Below, piece by piece: positions 1 to 6,270 of a DNA stretch of 7,429 nt; position 1 is the first letter of the stretch; every line of letters begins with the position of its first letter. The position numbers and the translations under genes were made by a program. The stretch is from an uncultured Desulfobacterium sp. GTDB lineage: Bacteria > Desulfobacterota > Desulfobacteria > Desulfobacterales > Desulfobacteraceae. The DNA is taken from assembly GCA_937124525.1 (NCBI GenBank), contig CAKZLA010000381.1, positions 1 through 7,429 of the forward strand, given 5' to 3'. The notes beneath the pieces are model-generated. The model saw only the letters and a program-made list of their open reading frames with translations, was not told where the DNA came from and made no database searches.

Positions 1-66
1 CAAAAGTAGTATTGCCAAAACACTTAAAAAGGAAATGAATGTGTTGAATTTAGAGGGTCGCTTCAC
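1..66 (-). CDS. N-terminal fragment (22 codons) of a membrane-anchored protein, possibly endonuclease/exonuclease/phosphatase family
   Basis: A GTG codon at 66-64 opens a reading frame that runs off the left edge of the window, giving 22 residues. The fragment starts VKRPSKFNTF and continues into a hydrophobic run (ISFLSVLAILLL), which looks like an N-terminal membrane anchor. A good ribosome binding site (AAGGAAG) lies about 8 bases upstream, inside the end of the preceding gene fragment, whose stop codon is only 3 bases before this start, so the two would be co-transcribed. In Bacteroidota a rhomboid protease gene is commonly followed by an endonuclease/exonuclease/phosphatase family protein with this kind of short basic start and hydrophobic anchor. 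The family suggestion rests on that recalled context and not on any catalytic residue, since none is inside the window. Confidence 0.4.
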   Translation of the reverse strand, partial: MKRPSKFNTFISFLSVLAILLL

Positions 67-69
67 GGG

Positions 70-267
70 TCAGTCTTCCTTACCGGCTTTGAATAAAAAA
101 TCTTTCTCCGCTTTTGATAAACTCTCATAGCCAGACTTACTGATTTTGTCAAGTATGCTATCTATCTTCCGCTGATGGGCATCTTTGCCGAAGTCTACCT
201 TTGATTTGGAAGTTGCTTCCCGCTTTTTATAAACCGTTTTTAAGGGTGCTTTCTTTTTCATCTTCAT
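70..267 (-). pseudogene. C-terminal tail of a rhomboid-like protein (DUF6576-type tail), 5' part missing
   Basis: The last roughly 60 codons of this frame read like a real protein end. A basic linker (KKAPLKTVYKKREA, then KVDFGKDAHQRK) is followed by a compact helical motif, IDSILDKISKSGYESL, and then SKAEKDFLFKAGKED and a TGA stop. To my recollection this is the cytoplasmic tail found at the C terminus of rhomboid family intramembrane serine proteases of Bacteroidota (Pfam DUF6576, quoted from memory). The frame stays open upstream to about 501, but there it is only an out-of-frame shadow of parE. No rhomboid membrane segments and no GxSx or histidine active-site motif are present. The fragment therefore has no body of its own here and overlaps the 3' end of parE in another frame. 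The left boundary is the stop codon. The right boundary is arbitrary (an in-frame ATG at 267-265) because the true join lies somewhere in 232-267. Confidence 0.5.
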
Positions 268-1936
268 CCAGGGCATAAAAAACCTCTTTACCCACATCAA
301 TGCGAAAAAGGGGGGGCATGGCCACAAAAATATGTCCCCGGCGCACCACTTCACTGAAATGACGGTAAAACAGGGCGCATAAAAGGGTGGCAATGTGGAG
401 ACCATCGGAGTCGGCATCGGCCAGTATACAGATTTTATGATACCGAAGGCCGGAAATATCCGGTGTGTCCGGATCAACACCCATGGCCACAGAGATGTCA
501 TGGATTTCCTTTGATGCCAAAATCTGGGAGGGGTCGGTTTCCCAGGTGTTAAGAATCTTTCCCCTCAGGGGCATGATGGCCTGGAATCTTCGGTCCCGGG
601 CCTGTTTGGCTGACCCACCGGCGGAGTCTCCCTCCACCAGGAATAATTCACTTTTTTCAGGATCACTTGAGGTGCAGTCAGAAAGTTTTCCGGGCAGGGC
701 AGGGCCGGCAGTGACCCGTTTGCGGGTGACTTTTTTGGCCTTTTTCAAGCGGGTTCTGGCATTTTCCAGGGCCGCGGCTGCAAGTTTTTCCCCCACTATC
801 GTATTTTGGTTGAGCCATAGACTGAAAGCGTCTCTCACGGCGGTATTTACAAACCCGCTGCAATGGCGGGAGGAGAGCCGTTCCTTGGTCTGGCCGGAAA
901 ACTGGGCATCGGAAAGTTTAACCGAAAGAATAAATCCAATGTTGTGCCAGATATCTTCTGGGGCAATATGAATTCCCTTGGGTAACAGATCGTGAAATCC
1001 ACAAAATTCACGGATGGACTCCAAAAGACCGGAACGAAACCCATTGACATGGGTGCCTCCCTGGCGGGTGGGGATAAGGTTGACATAGCTCTCACAAAGA
1101 TTATCCTGTCGTTCTTCACTCCAGTCCACAGCCCAGTCCACAGCGGCGTCTTCTGTTTTTTTTGTTCCCGTAAAAGGGTCCCCCAGCAGGGTTTCGCATC
1201 CATCAAAGGACTCTGTGAGGTAGTCAAGCAGACCGTTTTCAAACTGCCATTCATCCCGGGTGCCACTTTTTTTGTCCATCAGGGTGATTAAAAGCCCAGG
1301 GCAGAGAACCGCCTTGGCTTTCAGGGCATGCTTTAATGTCTTTTTTGAAAACCTGGGCACCTCAAAATAGGAGACATCCGGATAAAACCGAATGGTGGTA
1401 CCTGTTTTTTTTGTATTCGTTTTTTTAATAATTTCAAGATCTTCATCTTTAAAACCATCTTTAAAGGTGATCCTGTAAAGGGCACCTCCTCGGAGAATAG
1501 ACACCTCCAAAAACGTGGAAAGCGCATTTACAACGGAAACCCCAACCCCATGGAGGCCACCTGAAAAGTCATAATCTTTATTGGAAAATTTGGCACCGGC
1601 ATGGAGCCGGGTCATGATTAACTCCACCCCGGATATTTTTTCCACAGGATGGATATCCACTGGCATACCGCGCCCATTGTCACTGACTTCAAGGGAGTTA
1701 TCATTGTGCAAAATCACGTCAATGCGGCTGGCATGACCGGCAATGGCTTCATCCACGCTGTTGTCAATCACCTCATGTGCCAAGTGATCAGGACTGGTGG
1801 TGTCCGTATACATGCCGGGTCGACGTTTTACAGGATCAAGCCCTTTGAGAACCTCTATGGATTCGGCATTATAACCGTCTGACTTGGCTTTATTTTTGCC
1901 AGGGTCTGTGTCAATTTCGGATTTAAACAGCTCCAT
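227..1936 (-). CDS. parE: DNA topoisomerase IV subunit B (ParE), C-terminally truncated
   Basis: ParE is the ATPase and TOPRIM subunit of topoisomerase IV, which with ParC decatenates replicated chromosomes in the cytoplasm. The 569 residues follow E. coli ParE closely. The GHKL ATPase domain has HEVIDNSVDEA (E55 catalytic, N59 for Mg), DNGRG (D86-G90) and the ATP lid GGLHGVGV (126-133). The transducer domain has QTKERLSS with the ATP-sensing K351. The TOPRIM domain has EGDSAGG (E435), PLRGKILN and DADSDG (D507, D509, D511). Homology continues through PPLFRIDVGKEVFYAL and fades at about residue 562-566, after which the frame ends in TAA. E. coli ParE has 630 residues; the missing end includes KGLGEMNP and the final TOPRIM/linker segment, so the product as written should be inactive. 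The ATG at 1936 is the first start after an in-frame stop 21 bases upstream. A GAGGAG site lies 14 bases before it, which is long spacing. parC is not downstream in the window. Confidence 0.93.
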   Translation of the reverse strand: MELFKSEIDTDPGKNKAKSDGYNAESIEVLKGLDPVKRRPGMYTDTTSPDHLAHEVIDNSVDEAIAGHASRIDVILHNDNSLEVSDNGRGMPVDIHPVEKISGVELIMTRLHAGAKFSNKDYDFSGGLHGVGVSVVNALSTFLEVSILRGGALYRITFKDGFKDEDLEIIKKTNTKKTGTTIRFYPDVSYFEVPRFSKKTLKHALKAKAVLCPGLLITLMDKKSGTRDEWQFENGLLDYLTESFDGCETLLGDPFTGTKKTEDAAVDWAVDWSEERQDNLCESYVNLIPTRQGGTHVNGFRSGLLESIREFCGFHDLLPKGIHIAPEDIWHNIGFILSVKLSDAQFSGQTKERLSSRHCSGFVNTAVRDAFSLWLNQNTIVGEKLAAAALENARTRLKKAKKVTRKRVTAGPALPGKLSDCTSSDPEKSELFLVEGDSAGGSAKQARDRRFQAIMPLRGKILNTWETDPSQILASKEIHDISVAMGVDPDTPDISGLRYHKICILADADSDGLHIATLLCALFYRHFSEVVRRGHIFVAMPPLFRIDVGKEVFYALDEDEKESTLKNGL

Positions 1937-1970
1937 GATCAGGGCGATAACTCCTCATGATAAAAAAGGT

Positions 1971-2037
1971 AAAAATAAAAAAAACAGCAGAAATACCATC
2001 AGACAAGGGGGACACCCTTGTCTGGGATCTGCTGTTT
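1971..2037 (-). terminator. Intrinsic terminator downstream of the BI-1/YccA gene
   Basis: A two-part hairpin sits 33 bases after the stop codon of the BI-1 family gene. The outer arms are perfect 10-base complements (AAACAGCAGA at 1982-1991 and TCTGCTGTTT at 2028-2037). The inner arms are perfect 9-base complements (AGACAAGGG at 2001-2009 and CCCTTGTCT at 2015-2023) with a 5-base loop, and an asymmetric internal loop lies between the arms. Read on the minus strand, the stem is followed at once by eight T residues (1984-1977) and a further T-rich stretch. The plus strand has no T run on the other side, so the signal is directional. It should end bi-1 transcripts before parE, implying that parE has its own promoter or depends on read-through. 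Confidence 0.85.
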
Positions 2038-2069
2038 AATGGGTTATCACAGGTATCGGTTTGAAAGTG

Positions 2070-2777
2070 TTAATCCCTTGATACGCCAAAAATGTGAAGG
2101 AGCATAATAAACAGATTGATGAAATCAAGGTACAGGGAGAGGGCACCCATAATAGCACCTTTTCTGACCATGGCACCACTGGCATCAGCGGGCTGATTCA
2201 AGGCCATCTGTTTGAGTTTCTGGGTATCATAGGCGGTGAGGCCCACAAAAAGCAGCACACCCACGTAGGAAATCACCATGCTGATACCAGGACTTCTGAA
2301 GAACATATTAATTAAAGACGCAATGATAATGCCCATGAGCCCCATCATCAGGAACCCACCCATGGAGGTGAGATCCCGTTTGGTCACCATACCATAGATA
2401 CTGCATGCCCCAAAGGTCAAAGCGCATGTAACAAAGGTGGTGGCAATGGATGAAGCCGTATAAATGATAAAAATAGATGCCAGGGTGGCACCATTAAGTA
2501 TGGAATAAAAAACAAACAGGGCCGTGGCCGTGGCAGCATTCATTTTTTGTATCCGGGCAGACAGATAGAACACCATGGCAAGCTCACCGATGATCATGCC
2601 AAACAGAATCATCTGGTTCCCGAAAATAATTTGGAGCAGCGCAGGGGTGGTAGCCACGTAAAATGCGGTGACAGCGGTCAACGCAAGACCAATGGCCATC
2701 CAATTGTATACGCTTCTGATAAACGCGTTAACGCGGACCAGTGAACCTGCCTGGGAAAATGAAGAAGAAAGATTCAT
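2070..2777 (-). CDS. BAX inhibitor-1 / YccA family integral membrane protein
   Basis: This 235-residue protein belongs to the BI-1 (TMBIM, YccA/YbhL/YetJ) family of inner-membrane proteins. Family members act as pH-sensitive calcium leak channels (Bacillus YetJ) or as modulators of the FtsH protease (E. coli YccA); which applies here cannot be told from sequence. Seven hydrophobic segments can be seen, roughly at residues 26-44, 47-63, 65-73 with 82-95, 97-107, 110-130, 140-160 and 166-182, followed by the re-entrant C-terminal segment 212-230. The family signature SLYLDFINLFIMLLHIFG is at 214-231. The two aspartates that form the pH-sensing pair in YetJ appear to be conserved as D184 (in GLTAYDTQKLK) and D218 (in LYLDF). 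The length is normal for the family. The ATG is preceded by AGGAGA with 9-base spacing. The gene has its own candidate promoter upstream and a strong terminator downstream, so it is probably monocistronic. Confidence 0.93.
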   Translation of the reverse strand: MNLSSSFSQAGSLVRVNAFIRSVYNWMAIGLALTAVTAFYVATTPALLQIIFGNQMILFGMIIGELAMVFYLSARIQKMNAATATALFVFYSILNGATLASIFIIYTASSIATTFVTCALTFGACSIYGMVTKRDLTSMGGFLMMGLMGIIIASLINMFFRSPGISMVISYVGVLLFVGLTAYDTQKLKQMALNQPADASGAMVRKGAIMGALSLYLDFINLFIMLLHIFGVSRD

Positions 2778-2890
2778 CTTAAAATGTCTCCTGTATGATT
2801 TTTTTAATTAGTATGAAAACAAAACCCAAAATTAATCATGGGTATTTTTATAAGAAACTCCGTCCTTTGTTTATGTCTTAGTTATATAAA

Positions 2891-2918
2891 AATATAACAC
2901 AGCCCATGGACATTTCAA
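2891..2918 (-). promoter_or_regulatory. Candidate sigma-70 promoter of the BI-1/YccA gene
   Basis: Read on the minus strand there is TTGAAA (2918-2913), a 16-base spacer and TATATT (2896-2891). Each hexamer matches the sigma-70 consensus at five or four positions. The spacing from the -10 box to the start codon at 2777 leaves an AT-rich leader of about 105 bases before the AGGAGA site. The surrounding DNA is very AT-rich, so chance matches are likely and this is only a candidate. Confidence 0.4.
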
Positions 2919-3196
2919 CTTAAATATTGCAAATACAATTATTCAAGAACTGCCACAGCAAAATAAGCCTTGGTCCCAAATGGCAGCCAAGGGATCATAA
3001 ACCGGAAATGCCAATTGCCTAAAAATGGAAAATATTTCATATAGACTGGTTTTTAAAATTATTAATCCAAAATTTTTCAATCCGGTATTTTCGATGTGTT
3101 CTATAATTTTGTTTTGAGCAATTGGAACTCCATGAAAATAGGGGAGAGAGATTGTTGTTTTGGGTCTTGTTATTTTTCAATAAAAAAGTTAACATA

Positions 3197-3258
3197 ATAT
3201 ATATTATCAGGCAACAAAAAATTCAATATATATATTATCAGGCAACAAAAAATTCAAT
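3197..3258. repeat. Perfect 31-bp tandem duplication
   Basis: The unit begins ATATATATTATCAGGC, continues into AACAAAAAATTCAAT, and occurs twice head to tail at 3197-3227 and 3228-3258 with no mismatch. The bases on either side of the pair do not extend the repeat. There is no spacer between copies, so it is a simple tandem duplication and not an array. It lies in non-coding AT-rich DNA about 370 bases upstream of xseA. Confidence 0.95.
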
Positions 3259-3392
3259 TAGAATATGCCGTCACATGTTACATTAAGTATGTGTTCTGAG
3301 ATCCGCTTATTCAGTTTATTCAGTCCAAGTTGCCTCCAGCGAATTAAAATTATGCCTTTCAGTTTATATCTTGATTTTAATCCAGTGACTTT

Positions 3393-3419
3393 AGATCTAT
3401 TCCATAAAATGATAGATCT
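3393..3419. repeat. Inverted repeat AGATCTAT / ATAGATCT
   Basis: Two perfect 8-base complementary arms are separated by an 11-base AT-rich loop. No T run follows on either strand, so it does not look like an intrinsic terminator. It could be a protein binding site or part of a decayed element; the sequence gives no way to choose. Confidence 0.4.
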
Positions 3420-3624
3420 CATATCAGAACATGTTTGTTCAGGCCAGGCTTGCAGATATTGATTTGGTATTGTCATTCCGTTCTGTCTGTTCTATAAATC
3501 TAAATATTGAATTTACTGCTAATTGACCTGCTGGGTCAGTTGATGGTACACGGATTCAGATTTTTGTTTAACGCTTTATTCTTAAACAACATCTGCTGCC
3601 AGCAAAAGAAATTATGGAATGTAA

Positions 3625-4986
3625 ATGAACAGCAATAACAGAACACAACAAATTTACACGGTGTCCGGTTTGACACGCCAACTCAAACAGCTAATTGAGT
3701 CCACATATCCTTTTGTCTGGCTCACTGGAGAAATTTCCAACTTGTCGGTGCCTGGGTCCGGCCACTGTTATTTTTCCTTGAAGGATGACACAGCGCTCAT
3801 TAGTGGCGTTATTTTCCGTAATCAACTGAAACGAATCCCCTTTAATCCAGAAAATGGCATGCGCATCACCGGCATGGGCAGATTATCCCTGTACGAACCC
3901 CGGGGAAGCTATCAAATCATTTTTGAACACATGGCACCCGAAGGTGCGGGGCTTTTGCATGCAAAATTTGAACTGCTGAAAAAGCAGTTGGCCCATGAAG
4001 GTCTTTTTGATGCTGCTCACAAACGCGCCCTGCCCTTTTTACCCAAAAAAATCAGCATTATAACTTCACCCACGGGTGCCGTTATCCGGGACATTATCCA
4101 GGTTTCCCACCGACGGTTTCCCGGGATTCATCTGGAGGTTGTACCGGTAAAGGTCCAGGGAAACGGAGCTGATGTGGAGATTTTGCAAGCCATTGAAATT
4201 GTTAATAAATGTGCAACATCTCAAATAATTATTATTGCCAGGGGAGGCGGTTCATTGGAAGATCTGGCCGCCTTCAATTCTGAGAAGCTTGCCAGGGCTG
4301 TGTTTGCCTCCACACTCCCTGTCATTTCTGCGGTGGGACATCAGACGGATTTCACCATCTGTGACTTTGTTGCCGATCTTCGTGCCCCCACGCCATCGGC
4401 GGCGGCTGAGCTTGCCCTGCCCGAAAAAACAAAACTATTTCAAAATGTGTTTGCCTCTCAACAAGCTTTGACTGTGGCCCTTGGACGATCCATGGAACGT
4501 TTTAAGGCCCACTTGAAAGATCTTAATTCCCGGCTGAAAAGCCCCAGATCCCGTATGGACGATCTTCAAATGCGCCTGGAAGATCTTCAACAACGCCTCA
4601 CAGGCCAAATGCGGGGACAAGTGAGTGCCCTTGGAGAAAAAACGTTATGGTACACAAAGGCCCTAACCGCAGCCTCACCCGCACGACGAATATCTGAACA
4701 AAAAGAAACCTGCCGATTTATGACCCAACGACTGGCACAGACTATGACGACAACCCTGGCTGCTGTCCGGGCCAGAACCCATGAGAATCATTCCAAGCTT
4801 GGCGCATTAAGCCCCTTGGCCGTGCTCGACAGAGGGTACAGCATTACCCGGACCTATGGTTCAGAACAAAAAATTATAACAGACAGTACAACAACCCAAA
4901 ACGGAGATTCAGTCGAAGTTCTGCTTGCCAGAGGGCGGCTGATCTGTCAGGTGGAAAAACAATATGGCCAAAAAGAAAACCTTTGA
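3625..4986 (+). CDS. xseA: Exodeoxyribonuclease VII large subunit
   Basis: XseA is the catalytic subunit of exonuclease VII, which with several XseB subunits degrades single-stranded DNA from both ends into acid-soluble oligonucleotides, acting in mismatch repair and DNA damage tolerance in the cytoplasm. The 453 residues are a normal length. An N-terminal OB-fold spans about residues 8-105 (VWLTGEISNL, SGHCYFSLKD, then GRLSLYEPRGSYQ). The catalytic domain follows, with KKISIITSPTGAVIRDI (141-157), RRFPG, IIIIARGGGSLEDLAAFNSE (201-220) and AVGHQTDFTICDFVADLRAP (236-255) before TPSAAAEL. A long helical coiled-coil region (about 265-390) precedes the C-terminal segment with SPLAVLDRGYSI (396-407). 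The ATG at 3625 places the usual start of homology (YTVSGLTRQLK) at residue 11. Its ribosome binding site is weak (only GGA about 8 bases upstream). Its 3' end overlaps xseB by 23 bases. Confidence 0.96.
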   Translation: MNSNNRTQQIYTVSGLTRQLKQLIESTYPFVWLTGEISNLSVPGSGHCYFSLKDDTALISGVIFRNQLKRIPFNPENGMRITGMGRLSLYEPRGSYQIIFEHMAPEGAGLLHAKFELLKKQLAHEGLFDAAHKRALPFLPKKISIITSPTGAVIRDIIQVSHRRFPGIHLEVVPVKVQGNGADVEILQAIEIVNKCATSQIIIIARGGGSLEDLAAFNSEKLARAVFASTLPVISAVGHQTDFTICDFVADLRAPTPSAAAELALPEKTKLFQNVFASQQALTVALGRSMERFKAHLKDLNSRLKSPRSRMDDLQMRLEDLQQRLTGQMRGQVSALGEKTLWYTKALTAASPARRISEQKETCRFMTQRLAQTMTTTLAAVRARTHENHSKLGALSPLAVLDRGYSITRTYGSEQKIITDSTTTQNGDSVEVLLARGRLICQVEKQYGQKENL

Positions 4987-5194
4987 GTCAACTTTGACAC
5001 AATTGGAAGAGATTGTAAGGGAGCTGGAATCAGGCACCCTTACCCTGGAGGAATCCATTAAAAAGTTTGAAACAGGCATGGCATGCTCAAAATTTTGCCT
5101 TGAAACATTGGATAAAACCGAAAAAAAAATAACCCTCTTGATGAAAGACAGCCAGGGAGATCTGGTTGAAGAGCCCTTTGACCATGAATCCTGA
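4964..5194 (+). CDS. xseB: Exodeoxyribonuclease VII small subunit
   Basis: This 76-residue protein is the small subunit of exonuclease VII; several copies bind the coiled-coil region of XseA. The family pattern is clear: FESTLTQLEEIVRELESG (7-24), then LTLEESIKKFETGM, then a second helix with CLETLDKTEKKI. Together these form the expected helical hairpin. The length is typical (about 70-80). The ATG lies inside the last codons of xseA (23-base overlap, different frame) and is preceded by AGGTGG with 9-base spacing, so translation is probably coupled to xseA, which would help keep subunit supply proportional. Its own 3' end overlaps the preferred ispA start by 11 bases. Confidence 0.95.
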   Translation: MAKKKTFESTLTQLEEIVRELESGTLTLEESIKKFETGMACSKFCLETLDKTEKKITLLMKDSQGDLVEEPFDHES

Positions 5195-6104
5195 TGTCTT
5201 TGACCTGTCAAATTATCTGGCAATAAAACGTGATGTTCTGGACACTTCTCTCCTGAAAATACTTTCCCTGCAAAGGACTGAACTTGAACTCACCCGGGCC
5301 ATGACCCACTCCCTCATGGCCGGGGGAAAACGGTTGCGGCCGGTACTGTGCATGGCGGCAGCCCAAACGTTGGGGAGAGATTTCTCTCTTGCCCTGCCCC
5401 CGGCCTGTGCCATTGAGATGATCCATACCTACTCCCTGATCCACGATGATCTGCCGGCAATGGATGACGATGATCTCCGCCGGGGAGTGCCCACCTGCCA
5501 CAAGGCTTTTTCCGAGGCCACGGCCATCCTTGCCGGGGATGCCCTTTTGACCCATGCCTTTACAATTTTATCCCGCCCTGCCCCCTATTTTGAGGTGTAT
5601 CCAGATGACGCGATTTTGCTCCAGCTTGTTTCTATGATTTCCCGGGCAGCCGGTGTCGGTGGCATGGTGGAGGGACAAATGATGGATATGCTTGCCCCGG
5701 ATCTGGAGATGTCCCAGGCTGCGTCCCTGGAATATTTAAAAAAACTTCATTGGCTTAAAACCGGTCAGATGATAAAGGTCAGTGTCCAGGCCGGGGCCGT
5801 TGCCGTTGGGGCATCCACCACTGTGGTGGATCAGCTGGGCCGATATTCTGAAAAAATCGGGCTGGCATTCCAGGTGGTGGATGATATTTTAAATGTGGAG
5901 GGTGATCCTGCCATCATGGGAAAGGCAGCCGGATCCGATGCTGAACATGAAAAATTAACCTTCCCTGCCCTTCTGGGCCTTGAAACTTCCAGGCAATTTG
6001 CAAAAACCCTTGTGTCTGAAGCAAAAGAGTCCCTGGCCTCTTTTGGGGAGAAAGCCTGGCCATTAATGGCCATAGCTGACTATATAATCACAAGAAAAAG
6101 ATGA
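5184..6104 (+). CDS. ispA: Polyprenyl (farnesyl/geranylgeranyl) diphosphate synthase, IspA type
   Basis: This trans-prenyltransferase condenses IPP with allylic diphosphates (DMAPP, GPP, and perhaps FPP) to make precursors for quinones, undecaprenyl carrier and other isoprenoids. With the ATG at 5184 it has 306 residues. Motifs are GGKRLRP (47-53), the first aspartate-rich motif DDLPAMD within SLIHDDLPAMDDDDLRRG (D88, D89, D94), GDALLTHAF, KTGQMI (192-197), GLAFQVVDDILNVEGD with the second aspartate-rich motif (D233, D234), and KLTFPALLGL. The second motif is DDILN, with Asn at the position of the third Asp of DDxxD. The S-C-A-I-E-M-I-H-T-Y type of context upstream of the first motif fits short-chain synthases, but product length (C15 or C20) cannot be fixed by eye. 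A TTG at 5166 in the same frame, with GGGAGA just before it, is an alternative start adding 6 residues. The gene overlaps xseB, so coupled expression is likely. Confidence 0.93.
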   Translation: MNPDVFDLSNYLAIKRDVLDTSLLKILSLQRTELELTRAMTHSLMAGGKRLRPVLCMAAAQTLGRDFSLALPPACAIEMIHTYSLIHDDLPAMDDDDLRRGVPTCHKAFSEATAILAGDALLTHAFTILSRPAPYFEVYPDDAILLQLVSMISRAAGVGGMVEGQMMDMLAPDLEMSQAASLEYLKKLHWLKTGQMIKVSVQAGAVAVGASTTVVDQLGRYSEKIGLAFQVVDDILNVEGDPAIMGKAAGSDAEHEKLTFPALLGLETSRQFAKTLVSEAKESLASFGEKAWPLMAIADYIITRKR

Positions 6105-6214
6105 GCTGGTTTGGTAATTTGATTTTAAACTTTGCACCTGTGGAGCCAATAACGCCATTTTCCTGTAATCATTTCCACAAAAGTGTAAATTGTTTTTAAA
6201 TCAGCCCCCCAAAT

Positions 6215-6244
6215 TTGATAATCGAGTACCCAAGTACCTATAAA
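6215..6244 (+). promoter_or_regulatory. Candidate sigma-70 promoter of dxs
   Basis: TTGATA (6215-6220) is followed after an 18-base spacer by TATAAA (6239-6244). Both are close to the sigma-70 consensus. Transcription would start near 6251 and give a leader of about 28 bases containing the ribosome binding site. It lies in the 174-base gap between ispA and dxs, the only sizeable gap in an otherwise overlapping gene cluster. This supports separate or additional transcription of dxs. Confidence 0.5.
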
Positions 6245-6263
6245 ATACCCAGTACCTGCTACC
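6226..6263 (+). repeat. Cluster of five TACC repeats over the dxs promoter
   Basis: TACC occurs at 6227, 6235, 6246, 6253 and 6260, three of these preceded by G (GTACC). The block TACCCAAGTACCT is nearly repeated as TACCCAGTACCT, one base shorter, so two related 12-13 base units flank the ATAAAA of the candidate -10 box. The last copy abuts the ribosome binding site. The arrangement could be a regulator operator or a chance local duplication. Confidence 0.45.
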
Positions 6264-6270
6264 AAGGAGA
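6264..6270 (+). promoter_or_regulatory. dxs: Ribosome binding site that fixes the GTG start of dxs
   Basis: AAGGAGA ends 8 bases before the GTG at 6279. It is the strongest Shine-Dalgarno match in the gap. No ATG in the dxs frame occurs close by that would place the family's N-terminal homology correctly, so this site decides the non-ATG start. Confidence 0.8.

Larger units (their letters stand above)
2778..3624. other. AT-rich intergenic region between divergent bi-1 and xseA, no convincing gene
   Basis: These 847 bases lie between two divergent genes and must hold both promoters. The composition is far more AT-rich than the flanking genes. Reading frames of 65 and 72 codons overlap each other on opposite strands at 3258-3476. 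Neither has a well-placed ribosome binding site, and neither resembles a family I know. Structures seen are: a perfect 31-bp tandem duplication (3197-3258); a 9-bp tandem repeat TTATTCAGT (3307-3315 and 3316-3324); an 8-bp inverted repeat AGATCTAT/ATAGATCT (3393-3400 and 3412-3419, 11-base loop); a 6-bp inverted repeat CCTTGG/CCAAGG just after 2968; and TGACC-TGCTG-GGTCA at 3524-3538. None has a T run or another feature that would give it a firm name. I could not pick a clear xseA promoter. Confidence 0.6.

Noticed and set aside
227..267. Programmed or accidental frameshift inside a full-length parE
   Set aside because: A frameshift would leave the conserved KGLGEMNP segment in another frame just downstream. 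It is absent; the other frame instead encodes an unrelated tail that soon stops.
70..501. A 143-residue minus-strand reading frame taken as one protein
   Set aside because: Its first roughly 80 residues are an out-of-frame shadow of well-conserved parE; only the last roughly 60 look like real protein.
465..971. 168-residue plus-strand reading frame, and other long frames opposite parE, xseA, ispA and dxs
   Set aside because: They lie antisense or out of frame to strongly conserved genes, lack recognisable motifs, and are expected in genes of this composition.
3197..3258. Possible CRISPR array from two identical 31-bp repeats
   Set aside because: The two copies are directly adjacent with no spacer, only two exist, and no cas gene is in the window.
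3524..3538. TGACC-TGCTG-GGTCA palindrome as xseA terminator or operator
   Set aside because: The arms are only 5 bases (8 with a wobble pair), no T run follows, and no second copy is near xseA, so no named role can be supported.
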